From DASZUC01 sp035547775 (GTDB taxonomy: Bacteria > Patescibacteriota > Saccharimonadia > Saccharimonadales > UBA4665): a stretch of 20,050 bases of DNA. The stretch covers positions 1 to 20,050 of the forward strand of contig DASZUC010000046.1 of assembly GCA_035547775.1 (NCBI GenBank). Direction: 5' to 3'. Made by a program: the position numbers and the translations under genes. Below are positions 13,630 through 18,892 of this stretch, one piece after another; the stretch's first letter is position 1; each line of letters opens with the position of its first letter. A model generated the notes under the pieces. The model was not told the origin of the DNA, did no database searches, and was given only the letters and a program-made list of their open reading frames with translations.

Positions 13630-13884
13630 TCAGCCGTTCTTGACGCGGCCGACCACGTTGACAGCGCTGTTGGGCTCGAGGACCTGGTCCTGGTCCTGCA
13701 CCGGAGCACCGTTGACGGTGACCACCTGGCCACGGTCGAGCTGAATGCCGGCCTGCTCGAGAGCAGCGCTGACAGTCGTACCTGCGGCGTAGTCCAGCTT
13801 GTGAACGTCACCACCGAGGACGGCGACGTCGATCCACTGGGCCGGGGTCTGCTCGGTCGGGGGCTTTTCCGTTGCGAGGTTCAT
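13630..13884 (-). CDS. Ubiquitin-like beta-grasp protein (ThiS/MoaD-like)
   Basis: 84 residues from ATG 13884 (MNLATEKPP), with AGAAGGAA about 10 nt upstream. Longer in-frame starts would overlap the E1 gene. Residues about 17-80 have the ThiS/MoaD pattern: WIDVAVLGGDVHKLDYAAGTTVSAALEQAGI, then VVTVNGAPVQDQDQVLEPNSAVNVV, that is strand-turn-strand, helix, VNG strand, L-x-P-x-x-x-V-x-V. It ends VGRVKNG: the final Gly is kept but the penultimate Gly of the usual GG is Asn. This is the presumed modifier activated by the adjacent E1 through its terminal carboxylate. It is last in the operon, 31 bases after the E1 gene. A sulfur-carrier role cannot be excluded, but the JAMM and E2-like partners favour conjugation. 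Confidence 0.75.
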   Translation of the reverse strand: MNLATEKPPTEQTPAQWIDVAVLGGDVHKLDYAAGTTVSAALEQAGIQLDRGQVVTVNGAPVQDQDQVLEPNSAVNVVGRVKNG

Positions 13885-13915
13885 GTGCGTGTTTCCTTCT
13901 TTCGTGAAGCGTTCG

Positions 13916-14599
13916 TTAGAACGCGATGAGTTGGGACTCGCGGACATGCATGTCGACGTAACGCTGTGTGGGCAAGTTGCGCGCGAAGCGCGTTAGCTGA
14001 GTGATGATCATCCCAGCTAGTACAACAGGCGGGCCAATGACGGTCCGGGCGGCACAGGGCAGCTCGGCGCCATCTTCGTCTGGGAACAACCAGCCTTCTT
14101 CGTAGAGCTCAGACGCATCGAGATCCGATGGGTCAACCGTGAAGAGCTGGATCTGCTCACCCCCGATGCGACCGTCGATGTACAACGGTACTTCGAAATT
14201 GAGCTTGATGGCTTCCCAGATTGCTTGACGGGAGGCCATGCTGTCGACACCGCTGATGACGATGCCTGACAAGGGCGTCTCGCTGGTGACCTTCTCGGCA
14301 TGGGGCACGAGTTGGCACTGCGGCTCACAGTAGGGCTCGAGAATCTCGACCATGGTCGGGGCCTTGGCCTTACCGATGTCGCTGCGGCGGTATACCAGCT
14401 GGGCTGGGATGTTGTGCGGCTCGATCAGCTCGTCGTCGTCCCACAGGTGTAGTTCAGTCCTAAGACCAAGCTTCACCAAGGGAAGCACCAGCGAACTGCC
14501 GATCCCGCCCAAACCAATGACATGCACTGGCCAGGTAAAACGTGCGGGATCGAAGATGTCCGTTTGATCGGCGTAGCTCGCTTTGCTTGCCTTACCCAT
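13916..14599 (-). CDS. ThiF/E1-like adenylating enzyme
   Basis: 227 residues. The nucleotide-binding loop is VIGLGGIGSS at 27-36. The motif WDDDELIEPHNIPAQLVYRRSDIGKAKA (53-80) carries the acidic residues, Asn, Arg and Lys of the E1/ThiF/MoeB active site. ISGVDSMASRQ has Asp119 and Arg124. Cys182 in AELPCAARTVIGPP is placed like the thioester or crossover-loop Cys. No CxxC zinc pairs and no C-terminal ubiquitin-fold domain, so it is a minimal form. It should adenylate the C-terminal Gly of the small protein encoded next and pass it to the E2-like protein. The start overlaps the stop of the JAMM gene (TGATG). Confidence 0.9.
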   Translation of the reverse strand: MGKASKASYADQTDIFDPARFTWPVHVIGLGGIGSSLVLPLVKLGLRTELHLWDDDELIEPHNIPAQLVYRRSDIGKAKAPTMVEILEPYCEPQCQLVPHAEKVTSETPLSGIVISGVDSMASRQAIWEAIKLNFEVPLYIDGRIGGEQIQLFTVDPSDLDASELYEEGWLFPDEDGAELPCAARTVIGPPVVLAGMIITQLTRFARNLPTQRYVDMHVRESQLIAF

Positions 14600-15231
14600 C
14601 AGAGGCCACCACGACCACGGCTTCCCACCAGCGTGTCAGGGCTGGTCAGGAAACTGTTGGTCTCGGCCGGTGAGCCGTCCGTCAGTGAACGCTTTCTGCG
14701 AAAAGCACCAAGCTGCTTGACCTTCTGGCCAATCTCTTGGGCTGTCTGCTGCATCACGGCACCAGGAATGCTGGCGACGATGTCCGGCGTGACTTCCACA
14801 CCGACTCGCAGACCACGAAGGACGTCCAGCCGACAGCTGTACTCGCCGCGCTTGTTGGCGACCAGGCTGATAAGCCAGTCACCAAGCCACTCGTCGATGT
14901 TGCCGGTGTCGACACCCGAGAAGTAGGCCTCCATGTTGACGTGGCTATGCCACTGGAAGCGCAACTGACTCGGTTCGCGACCGGCTTGACGCATGACCTC
15001 CATGTGGGCGGCCAACGCCAGCTGATCGGTCTCGACGTGAGCGGCACTGGCCACCTGATCGAGAATGAACACATCGGTGATAACCAACGTGCTGCCGCGG
15101 GCCTCGACGTAGCCGAAACCGTTGACTTCAGTCGGACAGTTGAGAATGTATGCCATCATCTTCTGCCAAACCGTTGCCGGTATCTGTACGCGAGGCGCCA
15201 CCAAGCATTGCTGCTGCGGGTTCGTGAACAT
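14599..15231 (-). CDS. JAB/JAMM metallopeptidase
   Basis: 210 residues. ATG 15231 overlaps the upstream TGA (TGATG) with AGGAG 4 nt before it; the GTG at 15234 is too close to that site. The JAMM motif is complete: Glu35 (TEVNGFGYVE), H95-S-H97 then seven residues to Ser105 and Asp108 (HSHVNMEAYFSGVD). These ligate Zn and activate water for isopeptide cleavage. The core domain ends near residue 155. A basic, Gly-rich tail follows and ends GSRGRGGL. The role is either maturation of the ubiquitin-like protein or its removal from targets. Since the modifier already ends in a free Gly, removal is more likely. Confidence 0.92.
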   Translation of the reverse strand: MFTNPQQQCLVAPRVQIPATVWQKMMAYILNCPTEVNGFGYVEARGSTLVITDVFILDQVASAAHVETDQLALAAHMEVMRQAGREPSQLRFQWHSHVNMEAYFSGVDTGNIDEWLGDWLISLVANKRGEYSCRLDVLRGLRVGVEVTPDIVASIPGAVMQQTAQEIGQKVKQLGAFRRKRSLTDGSPAETNSFLTSPDTLVGSRGRGGL

Positions 15232-16619
15232 CACACTCCTTCCGGGAGTAGTTCGAATGCGCTAGGTATGTAAGTCAGATGCTCCTTGTTGACGGAGTTC
15301 AGGCATTCCACCGCTAGCGCCATGGCTTCCAGGTATTGACCCTTCGCCAGGTGCTCCTCGATGAGATAGTGTCGATCGCCGAAGCAAAAGACATTTCTCT
15401 CAATGCGGTATGCAGGGTAGCCACCAGTCCAGTCTCGGCGGACACCACTTCTTAGGCAGACTGCTTTCAGCATTTGATGGCTGCCGAAATCCATCTGCCA
15501 ATCGCCCAAGTCGTAGGTCTCACCACGGTAATGGTGAGAAGCTCGAACGATAAGGCGGATCCGTTCGTTGACCACTTGCGTAGCCATGACGCCCGGCAGC
15601 TGCAGAATGCGGTCGAATTCTTCGCCCGCGATCTGTTCATTGACAGCTGGCTCGGCGGTCTCCATGGCTTCAGCCAGTCGACGCTCTTCAGCGCGAAGTT
15701 CGTTAAGCCGCTGTTGTGAGCGACGCAACTTCTCTCCGTACTTTTGAGCTTTCGCCTTGATCTCCTCGATCGTGTCCTTGACCGTGTTGTACGCCGCTTG
15801 GCGTTGTTCGGCAGACTTGCGAACTCGAAGCTCGGTATAGAGTGTTCGAGCTGCTTGTGGTGCCGACCGGTAACCTTCCTGGACGGGCTGAACGCGCCGC
15901 TGTGGCGGTGTCTCGGCGATCGGTAGATCGTCTTCCACAACAGCCGGCAATGGCGTTGGTTCGACCGGTCTAACTGGATCTGAAGTGAGCTTCATGTACA
16001 GAGCGCCACCCGCCATCACCACCATGAAAATCGGTCCGGCACCAATCGTAAACACGAAAGGCCAAACCTTCTTCCAGGGCAGATCGGCGAAGTAGAACAG
16101 TTGTCCTCTGTTCATTGCCTCGTTGTCAGCCTCGACGGCGTACGACACTAGGCAACACACACTCAGGAAGCACCACATAATCAGCAGTCCCAGCCAGCCA
16201 TATACGATCTTGGCATAGCCGCTGACTGACCAAAAATGGGTGTCCAAGTGAATTGGCTCACCAGTTCGAGCAGTTTGGTCGATCTGATTCCACTGATAGT
16301 CGGTCAAATCGAGATAGCTGCTACCGCTGATGCGACTAGACCGTTCGTCGACTGCCTCGAATTGCTTGGCGACAGTTCGTCGCTGTTGCAACATGGCATG
16401 CGATTGGTCCTTCGCGTCTGAACCGTAGGAGTAGAAAATCTGCTCCATGGCTACACGCTTGCTGGCATAGTGGTTGTTGTCCCACTGGCAAAGGCTGTGT
16501 ACAGCGAGGGCAAGTGCGCCGCCGATGATTAACACAGCAAATGCGACGAATACGCCGTTGCCGACATACTCGAAGAAACCCTCGAAATTCAAGGGTCGCT
16601 GTCTTCGCCTTGCGGCCAT
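15231..16619 (-). CDS. Membrane-anchored coiled-coil protein with E2-like C-terminal domain
   Basis: 462 residues; GGAGGG 6 nt before ATG 16619. Membrane helices at about 22-43, 138-162 and 186-209, with an extracytoplasmic or loop domain between the first two. Then a Pro-rich linker (215-255), a coiled coil (262-325, KAQKYGEKLRRSQQRLNELR) and a C-terminal domain (about 333-455). That domain has strands RIRLIVRASHHYRG and TYDLGDWQMDFG, then YPAYRIERNVFCFGDRHYLIEEHLAKGQY. This matches the HPxV...G.xCLG layout of bacterial E2-like proteins in ubiquitin-like operons, with Cys412 as the candidate thioester residue. It would place conjugation at the inner face of the membrane. The E2 assignment rests on pattern and context, not a search. 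First gene of the four-gene unit. Confidence 0.65.
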   Translation of the reverse strand: MAARRRQRPLNFEGFFEYVGNGVFVAFAVLIIGGALALAVHSLCQWDNNHYASKRVAMEQIFYSYGSDAKDQSHAMLQQRRTVAKQFEAVDERSSRISGSSYLDLTDYQWNQIDQTARTGEPIHLDTHFWSVSGYAKIVYGWLGLLIMWCFLSVCCLVSYAVEADNEAMNRGQLFYFADLPWKKVWPFVFTIGAGPIFMVVMAGGALYMKLTSDPVRPVEPTPLPAVVEDDLPIAETPPQRRVQPVQEGYRSAPQAARTLYTELRVRKSAEQRQAAYNTVKDTIEEIKAKAQKYGEKLRRSQQRLNELRAEERRLAEAMETAEPAVNEQIAGEEFDRILQLPGVMATQVVNERIRLIVRASHHYRGETYDLGDWQMDFGSHQMLKAVCLRSGVRRDWTGGYPAYRIERNVFCFGDRHYLIEEHLAKGQYLEAMALAVECLNSVNKEHLTYIPSAFELLPEGV

Positions 16620-16637
16620 AATCCCTCCACTCTTTTG

Positions 16638-16686
16638 GCTTCGACTTTCGGTTGACCATGCACGATGCTCAAACCAAAGCCGAAGC
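16638..16686 (-). promoter_or_regulatory. Hairpin in leader of the conjugation operon
   Basis: On minus: GCTTCG (16686-16681) pairs with CGAAGC (16643-16638), and GGTTTGA with TCAACC inside. It lies just upstream of the ribosome site for the gene at 16619. Confidence 0.45.
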
Positions 16687-16724
16687 TAAAGGGGTCAGGA
16701 TATGACCTATTCCTCCAAATTGTC

Positions 16725-16757
16725 AAAAAACAAAGACTAACCCTCACGAGCAGTCTT
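16725..16757 (-). terminator. Terminator-like hairpin at the start of the operon leader
   Basis: On minus: AAGACT (16738-16733 partner) with AGTCTT, inner CTC/GAG, followed by TGTTTTTT. It begins about 2 nt after the predicted transcription start. It could stop readthrough from the SPFH gene or act as an attenuator. Confidence 0.45.
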
Positions 16758-16765
16758 CTAGGTAT

Positions 16766-16794
16766 ATTTTATCAGATTTTCTTAATTATAGCAA
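16766..16794 (-). promoter_or_regulatory. Promoter of the ubiquitin-like conjugation operon
   Basis: On minus: TTGCTA, 17-bp spacer, TAAAAT with TG-A extension. The leader is about 140 nt. It lies downstream of ribozyme B, so the SPFH gene and the four-gene operon are separate units. Confidence 0.75.
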
Positions 16795-16827
16795 GGATTT
16801 TGTAAGTGTTATTTCTCTTTTCTGAGT

Positions 16828-16878
16828 GTACTTTCGTCCTTTTGGACTCATCAGCATAACCGTACAGTTATGGAGTAC
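16828..16878 (-). ncRNA. Type III hammerhead ribozyme B
   Basis: On minus: stem III strand GTAC, U and C17, cleavage between 16873 and 16872, stem I CATAAC/GTTATG with loop TGTACG, CUGAUGA (16854-16848), stem II GTCC-AAAA-GGAC, GAAA (16835-16832), closing stem III GTAC. Core invariant, triplet CUC. All three stems differ in sequence from ribozyme A but pair equally well. Confidence 0.93.
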
Positions 16879-17003
16879 TAGCGTGGGCATGTTGATCTGT
16901 TCGGAGAGAATCGTGATAACACGACACTTCATCCTACTAGGATCAACATAACCCACGACCGGAATTTCCGGATTTATCTGATTTATTTAGGCATCAGACT
17001 GCC
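16828..17003 (-). ncRNA. 3' structural element B (pseudoknot, hairpin, branched stem, hammerhead)
   Basis: It starts 19 nt after the SPFH stop codon. On minus: GGC (17003-17001)/GCC (16992-16990) interleaved with TCTGAT (16998-16993)/ATCAGA (16982-16977); CCGG-AAATT-CCGG plus flanking pairs (16971-16959); CGTGGG (16957-16952)/CCCACG (16887-16882); ATGTTGATC/GATCAACAT (9 bp); inner TCGTG-TTAT-CACGA; then the hammerhead. It is homologous to the element at 13430-13613. No standard terminator follows it. Confidence 0.85.
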
Positions 17004-17022
17004 GATGAAAAGAGATGTGACG

Positions 17023-18030
17023 CTACTGCGCCGGAACGACGACCGAAGACTGGCCACCTGGAAAACAGGTGAAGCCTGCCGGCAGAACGCCCGTCTTGCC
17101 CTCTTGAGCAAGCTCGTTGATCGTGTCCAGACACTTGGATGTCAGGACATTGGGGTTGTGCGACAGCGAGGCCGACAACTTCTGGTTGGCGGTGGCCTGC
17201 GCTTCAGCGGTCAAGATGTTCTGCTTGGCAATGCGCGTTTGCGCGATAGCAGCCTGGAACTGGCTGAGCTTGCTCTCGGTGCTGTTGTCGTAGTAGACAA
17301 TCGTGATGTTCACGCTGAGCACCTCGACTTGGCTGCCGATGGTCTTGTCCAGCTGCGCCTCAACCTGTTGGTCGAGCTCGGCCTGGTTCTCATCACTGCT
17401 GACCGACGACGTTGGGGTGTCGACGCCAGCCTTGATGTCTGCGGCCTGCTTTGCCAATGCGGCCAAGGGGTCGTACGTCCTGAAGACCTCGTTGAGGGCT
17501 GCCTTGTTGGCCGGATCGACCAGTTTGGCACTGACCTCGTTGAAGTCACTGTAGTTCTTGAACAGCTCGTCGCCCGCCCCTGGCTTGATACGCCAGCGAA
17601 GGATGTTCTCCACGCAAGCAACCGACTGGTTGGCGATTCGGACGTTGGTGCAGTCCGAACGAGTGGTGTTCTGCTCGGTTTGGATTCGAGCGTTGAACTC
17701 CGTGACCTTGGCCCACGGGGCGATCATGTGGAAGCCGTTGCTCAGCTCTCCGCTTGGGTGACCGAACTCTGTGACGATGCCGATGTTGCGGGCCGACACG
17801 ACGGTCATCGAGGAGAAGAACATGAACACACCCACGAGACACCACAGCGCGATGCTGACGTACTTCAGCACGTTGCGAATGTCGCTGTGCTGTAGGGCGT
17901 CGCCGTAGCTGTTGGTGCGAGGCTTGGCTTCAGGGTTCTTCTTGATCCAACGTGCCATCGAGACCCATGACAGAGTCACGATCAGACCGATCACAGCGAA
18001 GATAATCGCCGCAATGAAAAGACCGGGCAT
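17023..18030 (-). CDS. SPFH/band-7 domain membrane protein
   Basis: 335 residues; GGAAGG about 6 nt before the ATG. Two N-terminal membrane helices (about 3-24 and 55-73) with a basic loop between. The SPFH domain starts at VVSARNIGIVTEFGHPSGELSNGFHMIAPWAKVTEFNARIQTE and is followed by helical coiled-coil-like segments (LDQQVEAQLDKTIGSQVEVL, FQAAIAQTRIAKQNILTAEA) and a Gly/Val tail. Two Cys pairs (SDCTNVRIANQSVACVEN and LTSKCLDTINE ... GFTCFPGG) are present. Such proteins form oligomeric membrane microdomain scaffolds and often hold proteases or other machines. Codons are strongly GC-ending. The shared 3' ribozyme element ties it to the neighbouring conjugation genes, so a membrane platform for that system is plausible. 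Confidence 0.85.
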   Translation of the reverse strand: MPGLFIAAIIFAVIGLIVTLSWVSMARWIKKNPEAKPRTNSYGDALQHSDIRNVLKYVSIALWCLVGVFMFFSSMTVVSARNIGIVTEFGHPSGELSNGFHMIAPWAKVTEFNARIQTEQNTTRSDCTNVRIANQSVACVENILRWRIKPGAGDELFKNYSDFNEVSAKLVDPANKAALNEVFRTYDPLAALAKQAADIKAGVDTPTSSVSSDENQAELDQQVEAQLDKTIGSQVEVLSVNITIVYYDNSTESKLSQFQAAIAQTRIAKQNILTAEAQATANQKLSASLSHNPNVLTSKCLDTINELAQEGKTGVLPAGFTCFPGGQSSVVVPAQ

Positions 18031-18063
18031 TGCCCACCTTCCTGGTTATGGCTGCTGGACTTC

Positions 18064-18115
18064 CCAGTAGCACTTACTACATTCAAGACTGCTTGAACAG
18101 ACTAAGCGCTACTGG
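18064..18115 (-). promoter_or_regulatory. Long hairpin in the SPFH gene leader
   Basis: On minus: CCAGTAGC/GCTACTGG (8 bp), CTTA/TAAG and TTCAAG/CTTGAA stacked in one rod with small internal loops, about 33 nt upstream of the ATG. Purpose unknown (stability or regulation). Confidence 0.6.
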
Positions 18116-18169
18116 TTACTCACATCTCTCTGTAAAGGTTCGGACTCGATGTAACTCAAGTCTAATATC

Positions 18170-18198
18170 ATTTTAGCATAAATTATAAAAATAGTCAA
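18170..18198 (-). promoter_or_regulatory. Promoter of the SPFH gene
   Basis: On minus: TTGACT (18198-18193), 17-bp spacer, TAAAAT (18175-18170). Near consensus. The leader is about 133 nt. Confidence 0.8.
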
Positions 18199-18219
18199 TA
18201 GCGCAGAACGGGGGTAGAA

Positions 18220-18228
18220 TGTTAAAAT
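18220..18228 (+). promoter_or_regulatory. Leaderless extended -10 promoter of the HIT gene
   Basis: TG-T-TAAAAT. Predicted start at 18235, the A of the ATG. Back to back with the SPFH promoter. Confidence 0.65.
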
Positions 18229-18234
18229 GAAGTC

Positions 18235-18633
18235 ATGCAAGACAGTATTTTTACGAAAATTATTAGAGGTGAAGTTCCCTGCCACAAAGTCTACGAAGAT
18301 AAGTATGCCTTCGCCTTTCTGGATATTTACCCTGTTCAGCCTGGGCAGGTCTTGGTGGTGCCGAAGAAGCAAGTGGGATTTGTATGGGATCTACAAGATG
18401 TTGATTATCAGGGGTTGATGCGAGCGGTGCAACTGGTTGGTCGCCGTATCAGGGAAGCTTTTCCCGAAAAAAGCCGGGTTGGCGTCATGATTGAGGGTTT
18501 GGATGTGGCCGATCATACCCATGTCAAAGTCTTCCCCTTTTCTACTTCAGAAGAGTATCGTAAGCATCCCGATATGGTCGGAGAGCCAGATCACGAAGCG
18601 TTAGCCAAAATTGCCGCCAAATTAGCGTTTTAA
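18235..18633 (+). CDS. HIT family nucleotide hydrolase/transferase
   Basis: 132 residues. N-terminal half CKKIxxxxxP-type: DSIFTKIIRGEVPCHKVYEDKYAFAFLDIYPVQPGQVLVVPKK. The histidine triad is H94-T-H96-V-K98-V-F in VADHTHVKVFPF: the catalytic middle His96 is kept and the third His is Lys. Family members hydrolyse nucleoside phosphoramidates or dinucleotides. Length is normal. The gene is followed by the 59-residue membrane protein, which has its own -10 box. Confidence 0.9.
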   Translation: MQDSIFTKIIRGEVPCHKVYEDKYAFAFLDIYPVQPGQVLVVPKKQVGFVWDLQDVDYQGLMRAVQLVGRRIREAFPEKSRVGVMIEGLDVADHTHVKVFPFSTSEEYRKHPDMVGEPDHEALAKIAAKLAF

Positions 18634-18647
18634 GATGGATTCTAAGG

Positions 18648-18653
18648 TACAAT
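18648..18653 (+). promoter_or_regulatory. Leaderless -10 box for the 59-residue protein
   Basis: TACAAT, 6 nt before ATG 18660. TACAATAGCGCT is the same 12-mer as before the 5665 gene. No clear -35. Confidence 0.55.
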
Positions 18654-18659
18654 AGCGCT

Positions 18660-18839
18660 ATGGATCTGTTATACTCGATATTTTTTGGTGCCGGGGTAGC
18701 TGGTTTTGCGTACACCAAGATGGGGCGTCGCCTGGGCTATTCAAACACTCAGAATCTCTGGACCGTCGTTGCCATTACATTCGTGCTGGTGACGATTTTC
18801 TTCTACACCATCATGGCTGTAGTGCTCGGTATCAAATAA
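18660..18839 (+). CDS. 59-residue membrane protein
   Basis: 60 codons including TAA, starting at the ATG that follows the leaderless -10 box. Two hydrophobic segments (LLYSIFFGAGVAGFAY and LWTVVAITFVLVTIFFYTIM, continuing VVLG) are separated by a positively charged loop (TKMGRRLGYSNTQN), which should face the cytoplasm. No signal-peptide cleavage site. The sequence quality, promoter and following hairpin support a real gene. The family is not recognised. It sits between the HIT gene and the HTH-HAD gene, each with its own promoter. Confidence 0.7.
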   Translation: MDLLYSIFFGAGVAGFAYTKMGRRLGYSNTQNLWTVVAITFVLVTIFFYTIMAVVLGIK

Positions 18840-18850
18840 CCATTTGATAC
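18829..18850 (+). terminator. Hairpin overlapping the stop codon of the 59-residue gene
   Basis: GTATCAAAT-AACC-ATTTGATAC, a perfect 9-bp stem followed by TAATTATTT. A plausible weak terminator; the stop codon is inside the stem-loop. Confidence 0.6.
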
Positions 18851-18857
18851 TAATTAT

Positions 18858-18886
18858 TTGGCCAGAACACCGACAATTGGTATTAT
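18858..18886 (+). promoter_or_regulatory. Leaderless promoter of the HTH-HAD gene
   Basis: TTGGCC, 17-bp spacer, TATTAT with TG-G extension. The predicted start is at 18893, which is the second in-frame ATG; the first (18887) abuts the -10 box and would lie upstream of the transcript. Confidence 0.7.
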
Positions 18887-18892
18887 ATGGCT

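Noticed and set aside
14737..15273. Plus-strand frame opposite the JAMM gene
   Set aside because: Antisense shadow; no start signals, and the minus strand has an intact JAMM motif.
17005..17895. Plus-strand frame of 296 codons opposite the SPFH gene
   Set aside because: A GC-rich antisense shadow; the minus-strand frame has a recognisable SPFH domain, ribosome site and promoter.
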